The translations under genes and the position numbers were made by a program. Below the pieces are notes generated by a model. It saw only the letters and a list, made by a program, of their open reading frames with translations. It searched no databases and was not told the origin of the DNA. Of a stretch of 52,464 nt of DNA, positions 9,185 through 16,766 are shown piece by piece; position 1 is the first letter of the stretch, and each line of letters begins with the position of its first letter. Source of the stretch: CAYZMH01 sp964479445 (GTDB taxonomy: Bacteria; Bacteroidota; Bacteroidia; Bacteroidales; GCA-2748055); the NCBI GenBank assembly GCA_964479445.1, contig CAYZMH010000009.1:1-52464 (forward strand). Direction: 5' to 3'.

Positions 9185-9470
9185 TAGTACAAAACCGGTA
9201 CGTGCGGCCGGGACCTAATTTCGTAATAAGGGAATATAAAAGGGCTGGTCACAAACCGGTCCGTCCTGTCGCGACCCTGTTTGGTGATAACGGATTATAA
9301 AAGGCTGTTCAGAATCCCATTTTACTGGTAATTAAAGGTAGTTGGCGGATCCTGGATCAAAACAGGGCTGTTCAGAACCGGTTTTTTCCGGTACGCGGTA
9401 TTAATTGGTATTCCCGGACTCCATAACAGGTCTGACCAGAACCGGGTACCGGAGAGTCCCCGAAGTCATT
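9185..9470. repeat. Degenerate ~60 bp tandem repeat block
   Basis: Five imperfect units follow one another. Each has a core like GGCTGTTCAGAACCGGT and ends in ATAAAAG or ATAACAG. Core ACCGGT positions are 9194, 9255, (ATCCCA at 9314), 9377 and ACCGGG at 9441, a spacing of 61, 59-60, 63 and 64 bp. Units 2, 3 and 4 share GGCTGnTCAnAA, and ends such as GGATTATAAAAGG and CCATAACAGG match. No reading frame fits the block. It fills the gap between the small membrane protein and gmhA and overlaps nothing else I can name. Confidence 0.55.
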
Positions 9471-9481
9471 CAGATAAGTAA

Positions 9482-10063
9482 CTACCTGTCTTTCAGCAGG
9501 CCCTGCTCCATCAGTTCGATGAGTATGTGGATGATCTTGATATGAACCTCCTGGATGCGATCGGAATACCCGCTCCACTGCACGCGGATCTCCACATCGG
9601 CCATACTCCCCAGGAGGCCGCCTGTCTTACCGGTAAGTGCCACCACCTTCATCCCTTTTTCCCGTGCCACCTCGGCTGCCCTGATCACGTTGGTGGAGTT
9701 GCCCGATGTGCTGATGGCCAGCAGAACATCCCTTTCATTGCCCACCCCTTCGACGTACCGGGAATAGACCTGTTCAAACCCGTAATCATTGGCCGTACAG
9801 GTTATATGTGAAGGATCGGAGATACTGATAGCCGGGATCGGTCTGCGATCCTCCCTGAAACGGCCCGTCAGTTCTTCGGCAAAATGCATAGCATCGCACA
9901 TGGATCCCCCGTTTCCGCAGGAGAGGATTTTACCACCCGCCTGTACAGACAGGATCATCAGCGTAGCAGCTGAATCGATCGCACGAATGTTTTCTCCCTC
10001 CCGGAGAAACCGGTCCAGGACCCTTTTTGATTCCTGTAAACGCTCGGTGATGTGTTCGGTCAT
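9482..10063 (-). CDS. gmhA: Phosphoheptose isomerase
   Basis: A 193-residue SIS-domain protein. It converts sedoheptulose 7-phosphate to D-glycero-D-manno-heptose 7-phosphate, the first step of ADP-heptose synthesis for LPS core in the cytosol. The family signature GNGGSMCDAMHFAEELTGR is present (residues ~48-66), as are STSGNSTNV and the C-terminal HIKIIHILIELME helix containing the metal/active-site His and Glu. Length is normal (E. coli about 192). It is transcribed away from the following 95-codon gene. No other heptose gene is in the window. Confidence 0.93.
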   Translation of the reverse strand: MTEHITERLQESKRVLDRFLREGENIRAIDSAATLMILSVQAGGKILSCGNGGSMCDAMHFAEELTGRFREDRRPIPAISISDPSHITCTANDYGFEQVYSRYVEGVGNERDVLLAISTSGNSTNVIRAAEVAREKGMKVVALTGKTGGLLGSMADVEIRVQWSGYSDRIQEVHIKIIHILIELMEQGLLKDR

Positions 10064-10274
10064 GATGCGATGAACCTTTCAATGGAACCCATTGCGTTAC
10101 TACCTGTAACAGTTTTAATAATCAATTCGGGTTGCAATTTACGGATTTCCCGGTACAATCGGGCATATTCAGATCAGGATCGGGCTCTGCAGCCGGCAGC
10201 ACCCGGCCAGAATCATAAAAATCACGCCATACTCTTTGGAACCCGGGGTATTTCGCTCTCACAAAAATTATAGA

Positions 10275-10282
10275 TACCTTTG
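10275..10282 (+). promoter_or_regulatory. Bacteroidota -7 element (TACCTTTG) for the mutL operon
   Basis: TACCTTTG fits TAnnTTTG, the -7 consensus of the Bacteroidota primary sigma factor. It is 20 bp before the ATG at 10303. The matching -33 box would be TTTC at 10251-10254, 20 bp upstream, one mismatch from TTTG. Confidence 0.6.
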
Positions 10283-10302
10283 CAGATATAAATCGTGTAG
10301 TG

Positions 10303-10587
10303 ATGGGAATACCAAGATTTTTCAAAGTCACAACCCCCAAGCGGTTTCAATACAACCCCTTGTACTGGGATCCTGAACAGGAGGAGCGGGAAGAGCGCGT
10401 CAAGCGCATCAAGCACGAGCTGGGTATCGATGTTCCACGAAATGCGAACCGCACGACCATTACACGGGGATCGTTCCGGCAAACCAATCAGAAAATAAAA
10501 TCCAAAGCCAGCCGGGACTCCAACCGCCGGTTGTTGATCATTGCTGTGGTCCTGTTATTCCTGGCCTATCTTATCTTTTATCGCTAA
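10303..10587 (+). CDS. Conserved hypothetical protein with C-terminal membrane helix
   Basis: A 94-residue protein. ATG 10303 is preferred over GTG 10300. The N-terminal half (FFKVTTPKRFQYNPLYWDP, then EQEEREERV) is a positively and negatively charged region with a Tyr/Trp/Pro motif; a long basic linker follows and the last ~20 residues (LLIIAVVLLFLAYLIFYR) form one transmembrane helix. I recognise this as a short conserved gene found directly upstream of mutL in Bacteroidota. The stop and the mutL start are adjacent (ATG at 10588). Function unknown. Confidence 0.75.
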   Translation: MGIPRFFKVTTPKRFQYNPLYWDPEQEEREERVKRIKHELGIDVPRNANRTTITRGSFRQTNQKIKSKASRDSNRRLLIIAVVLLFLAYLIFYR

Positions 10588-12399
10588 ATGTCAGATATAA
10601 TCCGTTTACTTCCCGATGCTGTAGCCAATCAGATTGCCGCAGGTGAGGTGATTCAACGACCTGCTTCCGTAGTCAAGGAGTTGATGGAAAACTCCATCGA
10701 TGCCGGGGCCTCCTCCATTAATGTACGACTCAAAGATGCCGGTAAAACATACATCCAGGTGGTGGATGACGGGCACGGTATGACCGAGAACGATGCCCGG
10801 CTCTGTTTCGAACGCCACGCCACTTCCAAGATCAGCGAAGCTAACGATCTTTTTGCAATACGAACCATGGGATTCCGGGGAGAAGCCCTCGCCTCCATAG
10901 CCGCTATCTCTGAAGTAACCCTTAAAACCCGCTCCGCCAAAGAGGAGGTGGGAACCCAGCTGCGCGTAAGCGGATCCAGGGTCCTTTCCCAGGAGCCTGA
11001 AAGCTGTCCGGTTGGCACCAACCTGGTGATACGGAACCTCTTTTTCAATGTCCCTGCCCGGCGCAAATTTTTGAAGAGTGAACAGACCGAGCTGCGGCAC
11101 GTGATCCACGAATTCAACCACGTGGCCATGGCCTATCCCGAAATTGAGTTTCAACTGATTCATAACAACACCCAGGTGTTCCATCTCCCCGCTGCCAATC
11201 TCAAGCAGCGGATCTCCGGAATATTTGGCAAGAACAGTCATCAGAACCTGATTCCGCTGGAAAGCGAAACCACCATCGTTACCATCCGCGGGTTTATCGG
11301 CAAGGCGGAACATGCCAAAAAGACATACGGCGAACAATACCTTTTTGTCAATAACCGCTTTATGAAACACCCCTACTTTCATAAAGCGATCATGCAGGCC
11401 TACGAACACATCCTGCCGGCCGACTATTACCCCTCCTACTTCCTGTTTTTCGAGGTAAAGCCCGACCATATTGATATCAATATTCATCCCACCAAGACCG
11501 AGATCAAGTTCGAGGACGAACGTTCCATCTGGCAGATCCTCTCTGCAGCGGTCAAGGAAGCCATCGGCAAACACAACCTCTCGCCCAGCCTGGACTTTGA
11601 CAACGAGGGAGTCATAGATATCCCGGTGCTTGGCAGGAACCAGGAGGTGCGGCCTCCCGGGGAAACCATCAATCCGCGGTACAATCCCTTCGAACAGGAT
11701 GAACAACAAAGCACCTTCCAGGGCTGGAAGAACAAGCCGGTGGATCCAAACTGGCAACAACTTTATCAACCGAACCGGAACGAGGACCTTACGCCCGGAC
11801 TGGGATTCGACGAGAAATCGGACGCGCAGGAGCAGAACGGGCAGAAATACATGCAATTAAAGAACAAATATGTACTGGCACCTGTTAAATCAGGACTGAT
11901 GGTCATCGACCAGCGGAGAGCCCACGAGCGGATCCTGTACGAAAAGAACATGGAGTCGATCAGGCAGAACGCTTCCGTTTCTCAGCATACGCTATTCCCG
12001 GAGACCATCGAACTGAACGCGGCCGATTATGAGCTATGCAAAGAGTTGATGGACGACATTACCCTGCTGGGATTCGATATCCGCGATTTCGGGAATAACA
12101 GTGTGGTGGTCAACAGCATCCCGGCCGGGACACAGATTCAAAACTGCCGGATGATCCTCGAGGAGCTGCTGGAGCAATACAAAAACATGAAGTCACAGCT
12201 CAGCATCGACCAGTATGAGAGGTTGGCACGTTCGGCCGCAACGGCAGCCGCCATTCCTTATGGCAGACAACTTGACCAGAAGGAGATGCGTGAACTGGTG
12301 GATCAGCTATTTGGCTGTTCCGATCCAAATCACACACCGTCAGGGAGAAAGATATTGAACATTATCAACCTGGAAGAGATCGAGAAATATCTTGCATGA
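10588..12399 (+). CDS. mutL: DNA mismatch repair protein MutL
   Basis: A 603-residue GHKL ATPase that links MutS recognition to downstream repair. The N-terminal ATPase motifs are intact: ELMENSIDAGA, DDGHGM, TMGFRGEALASI and the conserved VGTNLVIRNLFFNVPARRKFL. The C-terminal dimerisation domain begins near residue 420. The canonical metal motif DQHA(x)2E(x)4E of endonuclease MutLs is DQRRAHERILYE here, with His and Ala both Arg, and the second conserved segment reads CSDPNHTPSGRK. Strand-cleaving activity is therefore doubtful, although Bacteroidota homologues often deviate here. Normal length; second gene of an operon that continues with two rhomboid genes. Confidence 0.95.
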   Translation: MSDIIRLLPDAVANQIAAGEVIQRPASVVKELMENSIDAGASSINVRLKDAGKTYIQVVDDGHGMTENDARLCFERHATSKISEANDLFAIRTMGFRGEALASIAAISEVTLKTRSAKEEVGTQLRVSGSRVLSQEPESCPVGTNLVIRNLFFNVPARRKFLKSEQTELRHVIHEFNHVAMAYPEIEFQLIHNNTQVFHLPAANLKQRISGIFGKNSHQNLIPLESETTIVTIRGFIGKAEHAKKTYGEQYLFVNNRFMKHPYFHKAIMQAYEHILPADYYPSYFLFFEVKPDHIDINIHPTKTEIKFEDERSIWQILSAAVKEAIGKHNLSPSLDFDNEGVIDIPVLGRNQEVRPPGETINPRYNPFEQDEQQSTFQGWKNKPVDPNWQQLYQPNRNEDLTPGLGFDEKSDAQEQNGQKYMQLKNKYVLAPVKSGLMVIDQRRAHERILYEKNMESIRQNASVSQHTLFPETIELNAADYELCKELMDDITLLGFDIRDFGNNSVVVNSIPAGTQIQNCRMILEELLEQYKNMKSQLSIDQYERLARSAATAAAIPYGRQLDQKEMRELVDQLFGCSDPNHTPSGRKILNIINLEEIEKYLA

Positions 12400-12435
12400 T
12401 TTTTGTCGGATAACCTTCCAAATTTTGGAAATACC

Positions 12436-13173
12436 ATGAGCAGATTTTATTTCGGGAGAACCAGCAATACACCCCCTGTAGTTAAAAACCTGATTATCAT
12501 AAACGTGGTGATGCTGGTCGGGCTTTACGCCTTTCAGTTCCTTTTCAGGACCAACCTGAATGGCATCCTGGGGATGTTCTACATCCAGTCACCGCTGTTT
12601 CAGCCATGGCAAATTGTCACCCATATGTTCATGCATGGCGGACTCTTCCACCTCTTTTTCAACATGTGGGCGCTCTGGATCTTCGGCAAGACCCTGGAGA
12701 GTGTCTGGGGCAGCAAGCGGTTCCTGACCTATTTTTTGATAACCGGACTGGGTGCGGCATTCCTGCATCAACTGGTGATGTATATCGACCTGGGCTCCCA
12801 GGTCGCCGCCGTCAAGCAGGCATACAACGTACCCTCCATCACCGAAGGCGTGCTGAGAAAGATCCTGGAACCGGGCAACCAGTTCTACGAAGTGGGGAAT
12901 GCCCTCCGGATTCCCACCGTGGGTGCTTCGGGAGCTGTGTTCGGTATCCTGCTTGCTTTCGGAATGCTCTTCCCTAACACCCCGCTGATTCTGATCCCGT
13001 TCCCATTCCCCATCAAAGCCAAGTGGATGGTGATCGGTTACGGCATCCTGGAGCTCTACCTGGGCGTTTCCCAGCCCGGCAGCAACATTGCCCATTTTGC
13101 ACACCTGGGCGGGATGATCTTCGGTTTCATCCTCATTAAATACTGGAACAAATACACCCGGGATTTCTATTAA
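12436..13173 (+). CDS. Rhomboid family intramembrane serine protease
   Basis: A 245-residue six-helix membrane protein. I chose ATG 12436 (MSRFYFGRTSNTPP); the TTG at 12403 is less likely. The rhomboid motifs are present: the L1/TM2 segment FMHGGLFHLFFNMWALWIFG, catalytic Ser in GASGAVFG (about residue 165) and catalytic His in AHLGGMIFG (about residue 223). Rhomboids cut transmembrane substrates within the membrane. The extra loop between TM3 and TM4 (residues ~119-150) is longer than in GlpG. It is followed 6 bp later by a second rhomboid gene, which suggests the two act together or on related substrates. Confidence 0.92.
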   Translation: MSRFYFGRTSNTPPVVKNLIIINVVMLVGLYAFQFLFRTNLNGILGMFYIQSPLFQPWQIVTHMFMHGGLFHLFFNMWALWIFGKTLESVWGSKRFLTYFLITGLGAAFLHQLVMYIDLGSQVAAVKQAYNVPSITEGVLRKILEPGNQFYEVGNALRIPTVGASGAVFGILLAFGMLFPNTPLILIPFPFPIKAKWMVIGYGILELYLGVSQPGSNIAHFAHLGGMIFGFILIKYWNKYTRDFY

Positions 13174-13179
13174 CGCAGT

Positions 13180-14064
13180 ATGGCGATCATTGACGAAATA
13201 AAAAACTCGTTCCGGAAGGGCACCGTCCTGAACAAGCTGATTTACGCCAACGTAGGTATCTTTCTGCTGGTGCAGCTTGTACACATCGGGATCGTGCTTT
13301 CCAATGCACCGGAAGCCTATGACAGTTTCCTGAGGCTCCTGGCCGTTCCTTCCGGTCTGGAAACCCTGAAAGTCAGATTCTGGACCCTGTTCACCTACAT
13401 GTTTTTCCACAAGGATTTCTTCCACATCCTCTTTAACATGCTCCTGTTTTTCTGGTTCGGAAGGTTTTTCATGGAGGAACTGGGGGAGAAGAAATTGCTG
13501 GGGATTTACCTGCTGGGCGGACTCGCCGGTGCTGTCCTCTACATTGTAGCCTACAACCTTTTCCCTTTCTTCGATCCGGTGGTGGAACAATCGGTGGCCC
13601 TGGGAGCCTCCGCTTCGGTGATTGCCGTGGTCATGGCGGTATCGGTCTATGTACCGGAACGCCGCATGCACCTGGTATTCATTGGTCCGGTCAAGATCAT
13701 CTACGTGGCCCTCTTCTTTTTCATCATCTCCTCGGTCGTGGATTTCACGGTCAACACCGGCGGCAAGATCGCCCACATGGGCGGAGCCCTGGTGGGGGTG
13801 CTCTTTGCCCTTAACTACAAGCAGGGGAAAGATATCACCCGGGGATTTGACAGGCTGATGGACCGCATGGTATCCTGGTTCAAACCCGGCAGGAGCAAAA
13901 TGAAGGTGACCCACCGCCGGCCCATGACCGACCTGGAGTACAATAAGCGGAAGGTTGAAGAGCAGAAAGAGATCGACCGCATCCTGGATAAGATCTCCAA
14001 GGCCGGGTACGACAGTCTTACCAAAAGCGAAAAGGAGATGTTATTCAAAATGAAAAAGAAATAG
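13180..14064 (+). CDS. Second rhomboid family protein with variant Ser motif and cytosolic tail
   Basis: A 294-residue membrane protein. The six-helix rhomboid core covers residues ~15-215: FFHKDFFHILFNMLLFFWFG, catalytic-type Ser in GASASVIAV (about residue 144) and His in KIAHMGGALVG. The canonical GxSG is GASA here, so Ser is kept but the following Gly is Ala. A charged tail of ~80 residues (GKDITRGFDRLMDRMV to the end) contains NKRKVEEQKEIDRILDKI and KAGYDSLTKSEKEMLFKM, a motif I recall from other rhomboid-like proteins of Bacteroidota. Activity is plausible but not certain. It begins 6 bp after the first rhomboid. Confidence 0.88.
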   Translation: MAIIDEIKNSFRKGTVLNKLIYANVGIFLLVQLVHIGIVLSNAPEAYDSFLRLLAVPSGLETLKVRFWTLFTYMFFHKDFFHILFNMLLFFWFGRFFMEELGEKKLLGIYLLGGLAGAVLYIVAYNLFPFFDPVVEQSVALGASASVIAVVMAVSVYVPERRMHLVFIGPVKIIYVALFFFIISSVVDFTVNTGGKIAHMGGALVGVLFALNYKQGKDITRGFDRLMDRMVSWFKPGRSKMKVTHRRPMTDLEYNKRKVEEQKEIDRILDKISKAGYDSLTKSEKEMLFKMKKK

Positions 14065-14098
14065 GTCCTTTTTCAGGCAGGTTTTGTACATTTGATTA

Positions 14099-14105
14099 AG
14101 AAGGA
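14099..14105 (+). promoter_or_regulatory. Shine-Dalgarno-like AAGGAGG that favours GTG 14113
   Basis: AAGGAGG ends 7 bp before the GTG at 14113 (GTGAAAAAACTTGCAGG). It would make this GTG, not the upstream TTG at 14092, the start of the EEP-family gene. Bacteroidota use Shine-Dalgarno pairing little, so this is a moderate argument only. Confidence 0.4.
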
Positions 14106-14112
14106 GGAAACG

Positions 14113-15234
14113 GTGAAAAAACTTGCAGGTAAAATTTTATGGATCGTCAACATCGTGTTGGCCGTTTTTCTCCTCTTCTCCTACACTGCCGCTTTCATCA
14201 ATCCCAAAACGTTCGTATGGCCGGCTTTTTTCGGACTTGCCTATCCTTACCTGCTGCTGTTCAACCTGGTATTCTTTTTCTACTGGCTTGTCCAGCTCAG
14301 GAAAAAAGCATTTCTCTCCCTGGTGGTGATCCTTTTGGGCTGGAACTACCTGGTGAGTTTTGTTCCGCTTACGCTGAACCGGGATGCCGGATATCCTGAA
14401 CCAGACCATCCCCCGTTCAAGGTCATGTCTTATAACGTACGCGGCTTTGATCTCTACAAGTGGTCGGAGGAGGGTCAGGCCCGCGAATCCATATTGAAGC
14501 TGGTCGGTGAAGAGAACCCGGCCATTATCTGTTTCCAGGAGTTCTACACCTCCGAAAAGCAGGGTGAGCGGGAGAAGGACATGAAGCGGCACCTTAAGTT
14601 TTACCCATACCAGGAGATCTATTACAACCTGAAAAGCACCGATAACAGCGGTTTCGGAGTGGCCACCTTCAGCAAGTATCCCATCGTGAAGAGGAGCCGC
14701 ATACCCTTCGCCCAGACATTAAACCAGGCGGTGTATACCGACATCAAGGTACTCCGCGACACCATCCGGGTAATCAACGTGCACCTGCAATCAATTCAGT
14801 TTGGCAAAAGAAACTACGACTTTCTGGATACCCTCAAGTTCAAGTACTCGAGTCAGCAGGTGCAGGAAATGCGCGAGATCGGGATCCGCTTGCGGGATGC
14901 TTTCGTACAACGGTCGGAGCAGGCCCTCGTACTCTCCCACTACATCCGGGAGTCGCCGCACCCGGTGATTGTCATGGGCGACTTCAACGACACCCCTATC
15001 TCCTATGCATACCGGCGGGTCCGCAAGCACCTGGAAGATTCCTTCACCCGGGCCGGAAGCGGGTTTGGAAACACGTACGCGGGAGAGTTGCCCTCATTCA
15101 GGATCGACTACATCCTTCACAGCGACGAGCTGGAAACCACCGCGTTCAACCGGATCAAAACAAAATATTCAGACCACTACCCGATCACTGCCACGCTTTA
15201 TGCAAGGGATCTTACCCCGGGAAGCGATCAATAA
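14113..15234 (+). CDS. Membrane-anchored endonuclease/exonuclease/phosphatase (EEP) family protein
   Basis: A 373-residue protein from GTG 14113. Three transmembrane helices occupy residues ~7-100 (KILWIVNIVLAVFLLFSYTAA, WPAFFGLAYPYLLLFNLVFFFYWL, AFLSLVVILLGWNYLVSFV). The EEP domain follows and contains the family landmarks: MSYNVRGFD (N), CFQEF (metal Glu), INVHLQS, VMGDFND (Asp/Asn pair), FRIDYILHS and SDHYPI (catalytic His). Substrates in this superfamily range from nucleic acids to lipids and inositides; none can be named here. It follows the rhomboid pair by 48 bp. The fusion of three helices and an outward- or inward-facing EEP domain is common in Bacteroidota but unassigned. Confidence 0.85.
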   Translation: MKKLAGKILWIVNIVLAVFLLFSYTAAFINPKTFVWPAFFGLAYPYLLLFNLVFFFYWLVQLRKKAFLSLVVILLGWNYLVSFVPLTLNRDAGYPEPDHPPFKVMSYNVRGFDLYKWSEEGQARESILKLVGEENPAIICFQEFYTSEKQGEREKDMKRHLKFYPYQEIYYNLKSTDNSGFGVATFSKYPIVKRSRIPFAQTLNQAVYTDIKVLRDTIRVINVHLQSIQFGKRNYDFLDTLKFKYSSQQVQEMREIGIRLRDAFVQRSEQALVLSHYIRESPHPVIVMGDFNDTPISYAYRRVRKHLEDSFTRAGSGFGNTYAGELPSFRIDYILHSDELETTAFNRIKTKYSDHYPITATLYARDLTPGSDQ

Positions 15235-15330
15235 CCATACCGGTCCATTCCAGGTATCGCACATTTCCGGGGTGTATAGTTCCTTTTCCCGGTCGTTTAC
15301 ACAGAACGAGCCTGAGACGAATGCCACAAA

Positions 15331-16014
15331 TTAATGGTCAAGAAGGAGGGCGAGCCTGGGAAAATTGGGCTGGTAGGCGGTGTCCAGAATGGAACGAGCC
15401 AGGTCGAAAACGGGACCCCGGTGCCCGTCAATGATCGCTGAATCGGAGGTGGCGATAAGATCGGTGGTGAAGTCTGACAGGCGGGTGTCGGCTGTCGGAA
15501 CCGTAACCGCATCTCCCGAAATGTTATTCTCCATCATTTGCTTGCTGATATCTGCCGCCAACCTGCCGCTGTGGGAGACAGGCTCATCCAGGAAAACCTC
15601 GAAAGCCAGTTGATCGAACCGGGTGGCGTACTCGATCAATAGCTCAACTGCGGTGTTAAACACGGGTTTGTTGGAGATTCGCCCGCGCAGCTCACCGGCA
15701 TCCCTCAGAAACCCGTCGTCGCATATAAATAACTGGCGCCCGCTCAGGTAGTTGTAGATGGTAAAGAGCACATTGTAGCCGTCCACATAAAGCGACATAT
15801 CCGCTATTCCCGGCTCCCTTCGCTTTTCACTCCGCAGGGCGGAGCGTTCCCGGGCATCAATGCCCCTGTAGAGGACCTGCCGCTGGATCCGGCTTAACCC
15901 GAACCGGTCACCAACCAGTTTCAATACCGGCTTTTCCGGGTAACCGCCCTCCAGGAGGTACCGGTAGTCGGCTGCAGCCTTCCTGAACTCCCCGGAAAAG
16001 GTGTAGGGATCCAT
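15331..16014 (-). CDS. DUF434 domain protein
   Basis: A 227-residue cytosolic protein. Its landmark is the central segment MSLYVDGYNVLFTIYNYLSG, preceded by LYRGIDARERS, and later KPVFNTAVELLIEYA and SGDAVTVPTADTRL. I recognise it as the DUF434 family, found in archaea and some bacteria; the DGYN motif and acidic residues recall PIN-like nucleases, but no activity is known to me. It is a single gene read toward the EEP gene, with 96 bp between the two stops. Confidence 0.75.
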   Translation of the reverse strand: MDPYTFSGEFRKAAADYRYLLEGGYPEKPVLKLVGDRFGLSRIQRQVLYRGIDARERSALRSEKRREPGIADMSLYVDGYNVLFTIYNYLSGRQLFICDDGFLRDAGELRGRISNKPVFNTAVELLIEYATRFDQLAFEVFLDEPVSHSGRLAADISKQMMENNISGDAVTVPTADTRLSDFTTDLIATSDSAIIDGHRGPVFDLARSILDTAYQPNFPRLALLLDH

Positions 16015-16165
16015 TGTTTAATGAGTTAATAGTGAGTGAAAGAACCAGGATTAATTAAAACAAATTTACATATAACTGCGCCTACGGTATTGATTTTCAT
16101 AATTTTTTTTGTATGTTTTTCAATAGTTGTTCATAACCTGACCCCACAGGTATTGAATTAGTTCG

Positions 16166-16173
16166 TACTTTTG
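16166..16173 (+). promoter_or_regulatory. -7 element TACTTTTG for the SPOR lipoprotein gene
   Basis: TACTTTTG matches TAnnTTTG exactly and lies 32 bp before the ATG at 16206. I see no good TTTG at the -33 position. Confidence 0.5.
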
Positions 16174-16205
16174 AAAAATGATAGTACCCATAAAACCGTA
16201 GAAAA

Positions 16206-16670
16206 ATGAAAAAACTTGTACTGTCCGCCATCGTAATAGCCCTGCTGGGCTCCTGCTCTTTGTTTGATAAACCAGGTATGACCCAGGAGGAGATTGACGC
16301 CCTGATCGCTGAGAAGCAGGAGCTGGAGAAGGAATTACAGGAAAACAAAGCGCAGTATGAGCAGGAACTCATGCAGATGAAGCAGCAGATGGAGGAGGCG
16401 AAAAAGCTGGCCGAAGAGGAGCAGCAACCTCACGCAAAAAAAGGCACCGGCAAATATTATGTAATTGTCGGAAGTTTTAAAACACCCGCCTATGCAGAGG
16501 ATTACGCCGAGAAGATGCGCCTGATGGGCTCCGACGGGGATATCATTCAGGGTCCGTCCAATTTCAGGCTGGTTACCCACAGCAGCCACAACTCCCTGAG
16601 AGCTGCTGCCAATGCCATGGAACAGGCCAGGGTTAATATCGCCTCGGAAGCGTGGGTTTACCGCGACTGA
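16206..16670 (+). CDS. Lipoprotein with coiled coil and SPOR domain
   Basis: A 154-residue protein. MKKLVLSAIVIALLGSC is a lipoprotein signal with lipobox LGSC (Cys 17). Residues ~26-75 are a strongly heptad-like, Gln/Glu/Lys-rich coiled coil (EEIDALIAEKQELEKELQE, QYEQELMQMKQQMEEAKKL). The last ~70 residues form a SPOR-type fold (GKYYVIVGSFKTPAYAEDYA ... NFRLVTHSSHNSLRAAANAM), which binds denuded septal peptidoglycan. It may therefore be an envelope protein at division sites. The SPOR call rests on the YYVIVGSFK start and the RAAANAMEQA helix. Confidence 0.8.
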   Translation: MKKLVLSAIVIALLGSCSLFDKPGMTQEEIDALIAEKQELEKELQENKAQYEQELMQMKQQMEEAKKLAEEEQQPHAKKGTGKYYVIVGSFKTPAYAEDYAEKMRLMGSDGDIIQGPSNFRLVTHSSHNSLRAAANAMEQARVNIASEAWVYRD

Positions 16671-16766
16671 ACAGCTTTTTCAAAGCCCGGGATCTGCTGT
16701 TGGTCTTCATCTTCCGGAGGGTGCAGGAGCCCTTTGCCGGAACCGGTTAACGGGCGCTTGTAACGC

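Noticed and set aside
9218..9226. ATTTCGTAA half-site identical to the enhancer arm
   Set aside because: A single half-site without a partner at N17 and without the TTTGGCAT element; expected by chance.
9185..9470. CRISPR array
   Set aside because: Units are about 60 bp, each divergent along its whole length; there is no constant repeat alternating with unique spacers and no cas gene nearby.
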